In this document: positions 17,474 through 26,659 of the stretch, in pieces | Layout of the letters: the number at the start of each line of letters is the position of its first letter | Position numbering within the stretch: the first letter of the stretch is position 1 | Source: an uncultured Clostridia bacterium | GTDB taxonomy: Bacteria > Bacillota > Clostridia > Peptostreptococcales > Anaerovoracaceae | NCBI GenBank assembly: GCA_947302715.1 | Contig: CAMYVY010000016.1 | Location: 1-52,575 of the forward strand | Direction: 5' to 3' | Length of the DNA stretch: 52,575 nucleotides | Made by a program: the position numbers and the translations under genes | The notes under the pieces: model-generated | Database searches by the model: none | Seen by the model: only the letters and a program-made list of their open reading frames with translations | Told to the model about the DNA's origin: nothing

Positions 17474-18055
17474 ATGAGTAATAAAGAGATTTTTGATATA
17501 AATAATGGAAATAGAAATAATAACAGCGGTAATAATATAAGGAGCCTGGTTTTTGCTGCGGTATGCCTTGCCCTATGTATGATTCTGCCCTTTATTACTG
17601 GGCAGGTTCAGTGGATTGCTCAGAGGATTTCGCCGATGCATATTCCGGTCTTTCTCGCAGGCTTTCTATGCGGTCCGTGGTGGGCGATGGCGGTAGGCTT
17701 CGTGGCACCGATTCTGCGCTCACTGATATTTGGGATGCCGCCCATGATTCCTACAGGAGTGGCAATGGCCTTCGAACTTGCTGCCTACGGATTCTTTACG
17801 GGCATATTGTCAAAGCTCCTTCCGAAGACGACATCTTCGATATACATATCGTTGGTGGGAGCCATGCTTCTCGGGCGTATTGTTTGGGGACTTGCGACTT
17901 GGTGCATCTTGGGGCTTACCGGCGGAGAATTCACATTCAGTGCCTTTATGGCGGGCGCATTTGTAAATGCCATCCCGGCGATAGTGGTGCATATAGTCTT
18001 GATTCCACTAATAGTCATGGCGCTTAAAAAGGCAAGACTACTACATTATCAATAA
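17474..18055 (+). CDS. ECF transporter S component
   Basis: 193 residues with an Asn-rich N-terminus and about six membrane helices. The pattern ISPMHIPVFLAGFLCGPWWA followed by FVAPILRSLIFG is characteristic of substrate-binding S components of energy-coupling-factor vitamin transporters, which dock onto a shared EcfAAT module encoded elsewhere. The vitamin is not determinable; pantothenate-like S components have similar motifs. It sits 56 bases after the alcohol dehydrogenase and ends in a strong terminator shared with the convergent MATE gene. Confidence 0.82.
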   Translation: MSNKEIFDINNGNRNNNSGNNIRSLVFAAVCLALCMILPFITGQVQWIAQRISPMHIPVFLAGFLCGPWWAMAVGFVAPILRSLIFGMPPMIPTGVAMAFELAAYGFFTGILSKLLPKTTSSIYISLVGAMLLGRIVWGLATWCILGLTGGEFTFSAFMAGAFVNAIPAIVVHIVLIPLIVMALKKARLLHYQ

Positions 18056-18078
18056 CAGGATTAATAACAAGATCAATA

Positions 18079-18118
18079 AAAAACATATCCGGATTTTCCG
18101 AATATGTTTTTTGTTTTT
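18079..18118. terminator. bidirectional terminator
   Basis: A-rich flank, stem AACATATCCGG / CCGAATATGTT with one mismatch and a short loop, then a T tract. It lies between the convergent ECF S-component and MATE genes and can serve both. Confidence 0.85.
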
Positions 18119-19454
18119 ATATATGAATCTTTGTTAAATCCGTCCGCTTATAAATGACGATAAATGAAATAGTGGATAGGGTCCATGTAAACGGATATAC
18201 CCAATGAGTCAAATATATTGTCGGGAATATATGTGAAAAGACCATTATTACTATAATTCTTATCACGCACCAACAAATGAGAAACACCATGAGCGTTGAC
18301 ATCGGTTTTCCGACTCCGCGAAGAACTGCTGCGAAGAAATGCGTTACACCGCAGAGGAAGAAGAACATGCCGACTACGTGGGCTCTTCCTGTACCGTAGC
18401 TAATAACCTGCGGATGGCTGTCGAAGAGCGCTATTAGGGACGGAGCAAATGCCGTTATCAAGGCTCCCAGGGCAAGGCAGGAAACCACCGTGCTTACAAG
18501 TCCGAATCTAATGCCTTTTCTGGTTCGCTCTATTTCTCCGGCTCCGACATTTTGGCCAACAAAGGTCGTTATGGCCATGGCAAAGCTTGTTATCGGAAGG
18601 AAGATGAAACCCTCCACCTTTGAATATGCGCCGATTCCGGCCATAGCATATTCACCAAACGTATTTATGTATGACTGTATAACAACATTGGAAAGTGACA
18701 TCACAGAGTTCTGGAGTCCCGAAGGGAGTCCGTACTGAATAATCTTTGATGTCATTTTTTTATCAAATCTGATTTTCTTGATGTCTACTTTGTAGTCCGC
18801 TTCGATGTGCATGAGTCTGTGAAGGGCCAGGAGCGCCGACACCACCTGAGAGATAGCTGTAGCAAATGCAGCAGCACCAACGCCCATATGGAACCCGACT
18901 ATCAAAACCAAATCCAAAATGATATTGATTACCGAAGAAACTATCAGATAGTAAAGAGGATGCTTGGAATCGCCTGCAGCCCTTAGAATTCCAACGAATG
19001 TATTATACATGACGAAGCCGAATGAACCGGCAAAATATATCCTGAAATAGGTGATGGAATCAGGAAGCACGCTTTCCGGAGTGTTCATCAATTTAAGGAT
19101 TGGGGGAGCTGCCAATACTCCGAATACCGTAAGTATTACAGAAAAGACAAGTCCAAGTGCGACAGTTGAATGTACGGCGAGGGAGATGTGCTCGTGATCT
19201 CTTGCACCAACAAAATTGGATATTACAACACCTGAACCTATTGATATGCCAACAAAAAGACCTATTACAAGGAATACCAAATTGCCCGCGCTGGACACAG
19301 CAGCAAGCGCATTACTTCCAATGAAGTTTCCGACGATTATAGAATCGGCGGTATTGTAAAGTTGTTGAAAGAGATTGCCCAAGAAAACGTTAAGAGCAAA
19401 GAAAATAATCTTGCGCCTTATCGAGCCAACCGTCATCAAGTCGTTATTGTTCAT
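18117..19454 (-). CDS. MATE family multidrug/cation antiporter
   Basis: 445 residues with twelve hydrophobic segments. The N-terminal FLGNLFQQLYNTADSIIVGNF and the central GLPSGLQNSVMSLSNVV are hallmarks of NorM/DinF-like MATE exporters, which expel drugs or metabolites using Na+ or H+ gradients. The ATG is preceded by AGGGATGC with very short spacing, so translation may be weak. The terminator at its 3' end is shared with the convergent ECF gene. The substrate is unknown. Confidence 0.92.
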   Translation of the reverse strand: MNNNDLMTVGSIRRKIIFFALNVFLGNLFQQLYNTADSIIVGNFIGSNALAAVSSAGNLVFLVIGLFVGISIGSGVVISNFVGARDHEHISLAVHSTVALGLVFSVILTVFGVLAAPPILKLMNTPESVLPDSITYFRIYFAGSFGFVMYNTFVGILRAAGDSKHPLYYLIVSSVINIILDLVLIVGFHMGVGAAAFATAISQVVSALLALHRLMHIEADYKVDIKKIRFDKKMTSKIIQYGLPSGLQNSVMSLSNVVIQSYINTFGEYAMAGIGAYSKVEGFIFLPITSFAMAITTFVGQNVGAGEIERTRKGIRFGLVSTVVSCLALGALITAFAPSLIALFDSHPQVISYGTGRAHVVGMFFFLCGVTHFFAAVLRGVGKPMSTLMVFLICWCVIRIIVIMVFSHIFPTIYLTHWVYPFTWTLSTISFIVIYKRTDLTKIHI

Positions 19455-19534
19455 GCATCCCTATTAGTCCTAATAAAAATATTAAAGCAATCATTTTATC
19501 AAGTCAGCACTGAATATTTTAATCAACAAGACTG

Positions 19535-19563
19535 TTGCAGTCAATAAAATAATGTATTATTCT
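19535..19563 (+). promoter_or_regulatory. candidate promoter of the EamA gene
   Basis: TTGCAG (19535-19540), 17-bp spacer, TATTCT (19558-19563). The -35 lies inside a small palindrome, GACTG-TTG-CAGTC (19530-19542), that could bind a regulator. Confidence 0.4.
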
Positions 19564-19595
19564 TATTAAGAATTCTTTGTGAGGTGGACTTTAGG

Positions 19596-20537
19596 ATGAC
19601 TGGTGATAACAATCAAGAAACGAAGGCGCTGATTGCGGCGTTGATTGGACATACTTTTTGGGGATTTAGCTTTATGGCTTCCAGGGTAGGACTCGACGTG
19701 GCTCATATGTTTGTCTTGCTTAGCCATAGATTTTTGATCGCTTTTTTCTTGATGTTTTTGATGGCGGCGTTTCATGTCGTGAAGTTTAACATAAAGGGGA
19801 AGAGGATTCTTCCGCTTCTGTTCCTGGGCCTGATGGAGCCGATCGTTTACTTTATAGGTGAGCAGTATGGAATACTTCATTCGAATACCATTTTCTCCGG
19901 GGTCATGATTGCGATGATTCCTATCGCGTGCACTCTATCGGCAGGACCACTCTTAAATGAATACCCGACGAAACTCCAGCTCGTATTCAGTGCGCTCTCC
20001 GTTGCGGGAGTAATAGGTGTAGGACTTCTCAGCAGAGGTTCCGGAGTGCTTGAATTTGGTGGCCTGGTGGCTTTGATTGTAGCCGTGCTTGCAGCCGTTA
20101 TCTATACGCTTTCATCAAGAAAGGTCTCGAATGAATACTCCGCCTTTGAGAGGACCTTTATCATGATGCTGTGCGGTGCAGTATTCTTCACCTCACTTGC
20201 GGTTTTCCACGTAAAAGGCAACTTCACCGAATACATTAAGCCGCTAAGCAATACGAATTATTTATTGGCGATTTTGTTCCTGGGAGTATTCTGCTCTGTG
20301 GGCAGTTATTTCCTAAACGCCTATGCTTTGACCTATATCACCGTTGCAAGAGAAACCGTCTTTGCAAATCTAACGACTGCGGTATCGGTATTCGCGGGAG
20401 CAATCTTCCTGAATGAGCCGTTTTCATTACTTGGTCTATTGTTCTGCGCCATGATTCTAATCGGTATTTATGGAGTTCAGATGGCCGCTCGTAAGCAACA
20501 ACAGGCAGTGGAAGAAAGTCCGGAAGACTTCTATTGA
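19596..20537 (+). CDS. EamA/DMT-family transporter
   Basis: About 313 residues with ten hydrophobic segments in two EamA repeats. HTFWGFSFMASRVGLD near the start and GSYFLNAYALTYITVARETVFANLTTAVSVF in the second half are typical of drug/metabolite exporters. ATG 19596 has GAGGTGG 8 bases upstream; the earlier in-frame GTG at 19584 overlaps that binding site and is unlikely. It has its own promoter and terminator. The substrate is unknown. Confidence 0.88.
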   Translation: MTGDNNQETKALIAALIGHTFWGFSFMASRVGLDVAHMFVLLSHRFLIAFFLMFLMAAFHVVKFNIKGKRILPLLFLGLMEPIVYFIGEQYGILHSNTIFSGVMIAMIPIACTLSAGPLLNEYPTKLQLVFSALSVAGVIGVGLLSRGSGVLEFGGLVALIVAVLAAVIYTLSSRKVSNEYSAFERTFIMMLCGAVFFTSLAVFHVKGNFTEYIKPLSNTNYLLAILFLGVFCSVGSYFLNAYALTYITVARETVFANLTTAVSVFAGAIFLNEPFSLLGLLFCAMILIGIYGVQMAARKQQQAVEESPEDFY

Positions 20538-20551
20538 AAAGTTCTCTTGTG

Positions 20552-20574
20552 AAAAGCCCTCTGGGGCTTTTTTT
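20552..20574 (+). terminator. rho-independent terminator
   Basis: AAAAGCCC (20552-20559) and GGGGCTTT (20563-20570) pair across a short loop and are followed by T residues, just after the EamA gene. Confidence 0.88.
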
Positions 20575-20698
20575 AAATTAAATATTTTCTTTAAGTTCAT
20601 TTTAGGTTACGGGTTTATAACATACTTGTACAAACCAAGTAAATCTATAAAGAATGTATTTTGATAATACGTTCTAAATCAAAAAGAGGTTATAAGAA

Positions 20699-22045
20699 AT
20701 GAACAAGATGATAATAAAGAAAGCGATGATAGGATTAATGGTTCTGGCTCTTGGTGCAGGCTCTCTTACTGCTTGCGGCGGAGCTGCGAACGGAAGCACA
20801 GATGCTGCTACGGAAGAAGAAAGCGTAGTAACAGAGGAAACTACCGACCAGGAAGAAACAGAAACTTCCGAGAGTGCGGAAACTGTAGAAGCAAGTACTA
20901 CAACCGTAGCGGCTTCTCAGACATCAAATGTAGAGATTATAACTACGGTTGCAAATGTTACATCAGGCGGTGCAATCGATGCAAGCGATATGTTCACTGA
21001 TAGAGACATGAGGCAAAACGTAGATCTAAACGATGCGGAATACATCACCGTGTCCGATGGAAATGACATCGAGATAACAAAAGAGGGAATCTACGTGTTA
21101 AGCGGAACGGCAACTGATGTGACGATTTCAATTGATACTACAGATAACGAGAAGGTTCAACTCGTACTCGATGGAGTTGAAATAACCAACGAGGATGCTC
21201 CTGCAATCTATGTAAAGAATGCGGACAAGGTCTTTGTCACAACATCCGACGGAAAAGAAAATACCCTTATTGTTACGGGGACCTTCGTTGCAGACGGAGA
21301 AACAAATACTGATGCGGTTATATATTCAAAGGACGATTTGATTCTAAACGGTCTCGGCACACTGAATATATCCTCAACAGCTAACGGAATTACATCAAAG
21401 GACGATTTAAAGATTACCGGAGGAATCATAAATATCGGCAGTGTAGCCGATGCTTTGGAAGTAAACAATACTGTGGCCATTGCTGATGGTGAGATCAATA
21501 TTTCGACATATAAGGACGGCATTCATGCTGAATACTCAGAAGACGATACGGAGGGAGCAGTATATATTTGCGGAGGCACGCTGACAATTGAAGCCGAAGA
21601 CGACGGAATCCAAGGAACGACAATAGTCCAGATAGATGGTGGTGTAATCAATATCACAGGAGCTGAAGGAATTGAGGGTACATATGTACAGATAAACGGT
21701 GGCGAAATAAGCATCAGCGCAAGTGACGACGGAATCAATGCGGCCTATAAATCATCGGCATACGATATAGTCGCGGAATTCAACGGAGGATATACATATA
21801 TCGTAATGGGTCAGGGCGACACGGATGCTGTTGACTCCAACGGAAGCATTTATGTAAACGGAGGAACATTGGATCTCTACGCACAGTCACCATTCGATTA
21901 TGACTACTATGCCGAAAATAACGGCGGAACACTCCTTGTGAACGGAACGGAAACCAGCCAGATCACAAATCAGATGATGGGCGGACCAGGCGGTGGCATG
22001 ATGGGAGGAAGGCCCGGAGGCGGCGGTCCCGGATTTGGAGGCTGA
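20699..22045 (+). CDS. beta-helix lipoprotein, DUF4353/Cthe_2159-like
   Basis: 448 residues. Signal peptide with lipobox LTAC (C26), a Thr/Glu/Ser-rich linker (about 35-85), then repeated strands of the form DGIxxxxDxxI and GGxIxI (TSKDDLKITGG, STYKDGIHAEYSEDD, EAEDDGIQG, SASDDGINA). This is typical of calcium-rich right-handed beta-helix proteins of the Cthe_2159 group, reported to bind acidic polysaccharides. The C-terminus is a Gly/Met/Pro-rich tail (MMGGPGGGMMGG). It is monocistronic, with AAAGAGG upstream and a terminator downstream. Carbohydrate binding at the cell surface is inferred. Confidence 0.85.
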   Translation: MNKMIIKKAMIGLMVLALGAGSLTACGGAANGSTDAATEEESVVTEETTDQEETETSESAETVEASTTTVAASQTSNVEIITTVANVTSGGAIDASDMFTDRDMRQNVDLNDAEYITVSDGNDIEITKEGIYVLSGTATDVTISIDTTDNEKVQLVLDGVEITNEDAPAIYVKNADKVFVTTSDGKENTLIVTGTFVADGETNTDAVIYSKDDLILNGLGTLNISSTANGITSKDDLKITGGIINIGSVADALEVNNTVAIADGEINISTYKDGIHAEYSEDDTEGAVYICGGTLTIEAEDDGIQGTTIVQIDGGVINITGAEGIEGTYVQINGGEISISASDDGINAAYKSSAYDIVAEFNGGYTYIVMGQGDTDAVDSNGSIYVNGGTLDLYAQSPFDYDYYAENNGGTLLVNGTETSQITNQMMGGPGGGMMGGRPGGGGPGFGG

Positions 22046-22066
22046 TGTCATAAGTGACTTATACGC

Positions 22067-22095
22067 GAGCAGTTCTAAATGGAACTGCTCTTTTT
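22067..22095 (+). terminator. rho-independent terminator
   Basis: GAGCAGTTC (22067-22075) and GAACTGCTC (22082-22090) form a perfect stem followed by TTTTT, after the beta-helix lipoprotein. Confidence 0.92.
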
Positions 22096-22135
22096 CTTTG
22101 CTTGGTTATTATTCCTGATTATTATTAATGAAGGG

Positions 22136-22211
22136 TTGAATTTTGCATAATTAGGGTATATTATGGATATGAGTTAGTTAAGACTAATTATAGAATGTTA
22201 AGTCTAATTAT
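22136..22211 (+). promoter_or_regulatory. promoter and repeated operator-like sites of the ABC exporter
   Basis: TTGAAT (22136-22141), 17-bp spacer, TATTAT (22159-22164). Downstream TTAAGACTAATTAT (22178-22191) is repeated as TTAAGTCTAATTAT (22198-22211), exactly 20 bp apart, that is about two helical turns. The first copy overlaps the palindrome TTAGT-TAAG-ACTAA (22174-22187). This suggests a dimeric repressor bound on one DNA face between the promoter and the start codon. Confidence 0.55.
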
Positions 22212-22228
22212 GATAATGAAAGGCTACC

Positions 22229-22927
22229 ATGTTTCTTGAAATAAGCGATATCAGAAAATCCTTCGGCAAGGATGAAAACAAGGTTGAAGTGTTAAAAGGA
22301 ATCAATATCTCCATCGAAAAAGGGGATATGTGTATTTTGCTCGGACCATCCGGTTCCGGCAAGAGCACGCTGCTAAATATTATAGGGGGAATTGATAAAG
22401 CTGACTCCGGAAGCATCGCAATAAACGGCGAGACGATGGACAGCATGTCATCAAAGAGACTTGGACAATATAGACGTAATCACCTCGGTTACGTCTTTCA
22501 GATGTACAATCTGATTCCGAATCTCACAGTGAGAGAAAATATCGAGGTTGGAGCATATCTTTCGGACCACGCTCTTGATATTGATGAACTTCTGAAAACG
22601 CTTGGAATGTATGAACATCAAGACAAACTCCCAAACCAGCTTTCAGGCGGCCAGCAGCAACGAACATCAATCGGAAGGGCAATCGTAAAGAACCCTGATA
22701 TACTGCTCTGCGATGAGCCGACAGGTGCTCTTGATTACAATACGTCAAAGGACATCCTTGATCTCATTGAAAAGGTAAATCAAAAATACGGAAACACAGT
22801 AATCATGGTTACGCATAATGGTGCACTAAAAGATATGGCCGATACCGTGATTAGACTCCGTGACGGACAGATACTCAGCACAGAGCATAATGAAGTGAAG
22901 ATTCCGGCAAGAGACTTGGAGTGGTAG
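22229..22927 (+). CDS. MacB/LolD-type ABC transporter ATPase
   Basis: 232 residues with Walker [10 protein letters not shown], signature LSGGQQQR, Walker [13 protein letters not shown] and switch His VTHN. The motif DEPTGALD and the pairing with an FtsX-type permease place it in the MacB/LolD (type VII) family, which works in mechanotransmission or export rather than import. It is followed two bases later by the permease gene. Its promoter carries repeated operator-like sites, suggesting inducible expression. Confidence 0.93.
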   Translation: MFLEISDIRKSFGKDENKVEVLKGINISIEKGDMCILLGPSGSGKSTLLNIIGGIDKADSGSIAINGETMDSMSSKRLGQYRRNHLGYVFQMYNLIPNLTVRENIEVGAYLSDHALDIDELLKTLGMYEHQDKLPNQLSGGQQQRTSIGRAIVKNPDILLCDEPTGALDYNTSKDILDLIEKVNQKYGNTVIMVTHNGALKDMADTVIRLRDGQILSTEHNEVKIPARDLEW

Positions 22928-22928
22928 C

Positions 22929-25304
22929 GTGGACGGAAACAGAATGAGTAAGACACATATCAAAAATCCATTACCAAAGAGATTTAAGCGAGAGATACGG
23001 TCGGACATAGGAAAGTATATCGTAATCTTCGCGCTCTTGGTCGTTTCTATTGGATTTACATCGGGCTTTCTCGTTGCCGCGGACAGCATGATTGTCGCAT
23101 ACGACGAAAGCTTCGCAAAATATAATGTGGAGGACGGCAATTTCACGCTTCAGAACAGAGCCAATCCTGCACAAACAAGAGCGATAGAAAATATCGACGG
23201 TGAAGTTCCCGTAAAATTATACGAGCAGTTCTATTCGGAATTTGAATTGGAAAACGAAAGCACGTTAAGGGTATTTGCGAATAGAACCATTGTTAATACT
23301 CCTTGCGTTATGGAAGGTGAACTCCCGGACGAACAAGGCGAGATAGCAATAGACAGAATGTATGCGGATAATAATGGCTTATCCATCGGTGATGAAATAA
23401 GCGACAAGAACTCCGACAGATCCTGGATTATCACCGGACTGGTGGCGCTTCCGGATTACAGTGCGCTTTTTTCAAGTAATAATGAGATCATGTTTGACTC
23501 AATGCAGTTTGGTGTTTCCGTGGTAAGCGAAGAGGAGTTTGAAACCTTCCTGCTGAAAACAAACCGCTATACTTGGAAATACTTAAACGGAGTGGATGGA
23601 ACCAAGAAATCGATAGAAAATGAAAACGAGCTCTCGGATGAACTGATGAAGCGAATCAATAGGGAAGTTGCGCTTGATGACTTTGTTCCAAGATATTTAA
23701 ACCAAGCGATAACCTTTACCGGAACCGACATGGGATCGGACCGTGCCATGATGGAGGTCTTTCTGTATATAATGGTCGTTATAACGGCCTTTGTATACGC
23801 CATAACGATGAAGGACACCATCACCAAAGAAGCAACGGTAATCGGAACCCTTTTAGCCTCCGGTTATACGAAGAGCGAACTCGTAAGACATTATATGTCC
23901 ATGCCGCTTCTCGTTACTTTGATCGCTGCGATTGTCGGTAATATACTCGGCTATACTGCGTTTAAGGAAGTCTGCATAGCGCTTTATTACAACAGTTACA
24001 GCCTCCCGACATATACGGCGCATTGGAATGCAAATGCCTTTCTTAGAACCACCATTATTCCCATCGCCATCATGGCCTTCATAACCTGGTTTGTATTGAG
24101 GAGAAGCCTGAGCTTTTCACCCATGAATTTCCTTAAAAGAAACCTTACTAGAAATAAAAACAAGTCCGCTGTAAAACTCAGCAAAAAGATACCTTTCTTC
24201 GCGAGATTCAGAAGCAGAATCATCCTTCAAAACATTCCCAATTACCTGGTTCTCTTGTTTGGAATATTCTTCGCGAATACGCTCTTGTTCTTTGGTATGG
24301 CGCTTCCGAATCTGCTTACGAATTATCAGGACAAGATCGTAAATGAAATCATATCTGAAAAGCAGTATGTCCTAAGCATACCGCAGGACGTCATGGACGA
24401 AGACAGAAAGACGGAGTCCATGATAAACCTTGCAAAATACATGAAGGATATAGAGACGGAAAACACCGACGCAGAGAAATTCAGTGCCTATTCGCTAAAC
24501 ACAATTACCGATAATGGTGCAAGGACTGACGAGATAATGATATATGGAATAGTGGAGGACAGCAAATACATCGACGTTGATTTTGATGATAACGATGTAT
24601 ATGTTTCTTCTCTTTATGCCGATAAGTTCGGTGTAGAAGTTGGTGACGTGATAACCCTAAAAGAACAGTACGAAGATGATACCTACGAATTCGAGATAAC
24701 CGGAATTTTGCATTATGAGGGGGCCATGAACATATTCATGGACATAGATAAACTCAACGAGACCTTTGATCTTCCAAAGGGCATATTCTCGGGATATTTC
24801 GCCAATACCGAAATAACGGACATACCGGAAGAATACATTGGTTCTGTTATCGACTATGAATCGTTGACCAAGGTGAGCAGGCAGCTCATGAAATCGTTTG
24901 GCGGATTTATGAAGCTGGTTGATGCGTTTTCCGTTTTGCTGTTTGTATTTTTGATATATCTTCTCTCAAAGATAATCATCGAGAAAAACGCGCAGTCAAT
25001 TTCTATGACGAAAATTCTCGGCTATACCGACGGAGAAGTCAGCAGGCTCTACCTCGTAGCAACCTCGATAGCCGTAATAGTTTTTGTGCTCGTGACGCTT
25101 CCGATAGTGTATGTGGTAATAGACCTTTTGTGGAGATTCTTTATAGCCTTCAGAATGAGCGGCTGGATTAGATACGAAGTAGATAATTCTATTTACATCA
25201 AAATGTTTTCTCTCGCCATGGCATCCTACGTAGTGGTAGCCTTACTTGAATTTTGGAAGATAAGAAGAATACCAATGGATGAAGCGCTTAAAAATGTGGA
25301 GTAG
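22929..25304 (+). CDS. FtsX-type ABC transporter permease
   Basis: 791 residues. A membrane helix near 25-50 is followed by a large extracytoplasmic MacB-like domain (about 55-265). A cluster of three helices follows, then a cytoplasmic linker, a second helix and external domain (about 430-640), and a final three-helix FtsX block (about 655-780). This two-FtsX layout suits exporters for peptides or lipids. GTG 22929 is favoured because GGAG at 22919-22922 is well spaced; ATG 22944 is an alternative. It belongs with the ATPase upstream and probably with the decayed lipoprotein downstream. Confidence 0.88.
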   Translation: MDGNRMSKTHIKNPLPKRFKREIRSDIGKYIVIFALLVVSIGFTSGFLVAADSMIVAYDESFAKYNVEDGNFTLQNRANPAQTRAIENIDGEVPVKLYEQFYSEFELENESTLRVFANRTIVNTPCVMEGELPDEQGEIAIDRMYADNNGLSIGDEISDKNSDRSWIITGLVALPDYSALFSSNNEIMFDSMQFGVSVVSEEEFETFLLKTNRYTWKYLNGVDGTKKSIENENELSDELMKRINREVALDDFVPRYLNQAITFTGTDMGSDRAMMEVFLYIMVVITAFVYAITMKDTITKEATVIGTLLASGYTKSELVRHYMSMPLLVTLIAAIVGNILGYTAFKEVCIALYYNSYSLPTYTAHWNANAFLRTTIIPIAIMAFITWFVLRRSLSFSPMNFLKRNLTRNKNKSAVKLSKKIPFFARFRSRIILQNIPNYLVLLFGIFFANTLLFFGMALPNLLTNYQDKIVNEIISEKQYVLSIPQDVMDEDRKTESMINLAKYMKDIETENTDAEKFSAYSLNTITDNGARTDEIMIYGIVEDSKYIDVDFDDNDVYVSSLYADKFGVEVGDVITLKEQYEDDTYEFEITGILHYEGAMNIFMDIDKLNETFDLPKGIFSGYFANTEITDIPEEYIGSVIDYESLTKVSRQLMKSFGGFMKLVDAFSVLLFVFLIYLLSKIIIEKNAQSISMTKILGYTDGEVSRLYLVATSIAVIVFVLVTLPIVYVVIDLLWRFFIAFRMSGWIRYEVDNSIYIKMFSLAMASYVVVALLEFWKIRRIPMDEALKNVE

Positions 25305-25354
25305 TTGGATACGAATCTAATAAAAGATAGTTTGAGATAGTTGGAGAATGCCAA

Positions 25355-26510
25355 ATGAAGAACATGTATGTGAGAAAAATAATTACCATTCTGTTTATAG
25401 CCTTGGTGCTTGCAGTCCTTGCGCTAATGACAGGATGCAGTAGTTCGAACCGGAATACCGAGGATAATACTGGAGAACCTGTCCCCACGGATCAAGCTGT
25501 CGCATCCTGGTCATACGATGGCGGTGAAACAGTGAACCCCGAAGAGCGGAGCGAAATAGTTACGGTTACCTGCGACGCATTGGGAGGCATTGATAAAATA
25601 TCAAGCGCCGTATCTCTTAAAGTACCGTCGGGAGCGGATAGCTCCGGCAAGCCCATTAAAGAAAAAATGACCTTGACGGAGATAAGGAACAAGGAAGGAG
25701 CAGAGGAATTCTCTCTTGATGGTGATAATCTATATTGGCAAAACCTCGGAGAAGATATTGAGTATGAAGGAGTTGGAAGCGAGGATATACCCGTAACAAT
25801 CAAGATAACATATAAATTGGATGACGAGGAAATTACACCGGAAAAGCTTGCGGGAAAATCGGGAAAGCTGACGATGAGAATTGACTATGAAAACAGGACA
25901 GCGAAAGATGTGGATATCGAGGGAAATACATATAGACTCAGCACTCCTTTTGTTGCGATAACGGCAGCCATGTTCTCGGAAGGCGTCCTATCGAATGTTG
26001 AGATTGAAAACGGTAAATTAACATCCGTTGGCTCACAGGACGTAATCATAGGAACCGCACTTCCCGGGCTTTCCAATTCATTAAAGGCCAAAGAAAACGA
26101 TATAACCAAAGATATCGATAATTCAAAACCAAATGAATACGATTTCTTCGGGCGGTGCCGATCTTGCTTCAGGAATCACAGCCTATGGACAGGGCGTTTC
26201 TCAGATAGCCGATAGCACGATTGAAATCAGGAATGGCACATTCGCACTTTCCACACAAGGGGGAACGATTCTTTCCGGAATAGATGAGCTTAAAAGCGGA
26301 ACGACCGAATTTAAAAATGGCCTGGAGGAATTCAGGGATGAGGGGATTACCGAATTAACGGATTTTGTTCAGGGTGATTTGGCATCCCTAAAGGACAGAA
26401 TGAATGGATTAAAGCGGATTGATGCGGATTATACCTCATATTCCGGAGGGGATAGCGACGTAAAATCTTCAGTTGTATATATGTTGGAAACAGATTACAT
26501 CAAAAAATAA
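25355..26510 (+). pseudogene. decayed YhgE/Pip-like lipoprotein gene (frameshift, internal deletion)
   Basis: The first part encodes a lipoprotein signal (LMTGC, C28) and about 240 residues resembling the N-terminal part of YhgE/Pip-like proteins that accompany FtsX-type exporters. Around 26124-26145 the frame breaks: the frame ending at 26215 turns to nonsense (FGRCRSCF), while another frame continues SSGGADLASGITAYGQG to 26510. The latter resembles the C-terminal heptad-type region and end of such proteins. The middle segment appears to be missing, so there is both a deletion and a shift. The exporter may still work without it. Resequencing could show whether the shift is genuine. Confidence 0.7.
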
Positions 26511-26514
26511 ATGC

Positions 26515-26543
26515 TTCCATTCTACAATCTGGTAATGTATAAT
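26515..26543 (+). promoter_or_regulatory. candidate promoter of the phn-type operon
   Basis: A consensus TATAAT (26538-26543) lies 17 bp after a poor -35 (TTCCAT, 26515-26520). About 115 bases of leader follow before phnD, with a short GGTTGC/GCTAACC stem-loop near 26591-26607 but no riboswitch that I recognise. Confidence 0.4.
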
Positions 26544-26659
26544 GTAAGGGATGTGGTGTTGCAGGAGCCTAATAGTATACATCATATAGTGGTTGCCCTT
26601 CTGCTAACCCATCAAAACAACTATCGTTTGTTAAAGGTGATGAATGAGGAGAAGTAATC

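Noticed and set aside
26544..26659. Riboswitch before phnD
   Set aside because: Only a weak stem-loop is visible and no known aptamer pattern could be matched.
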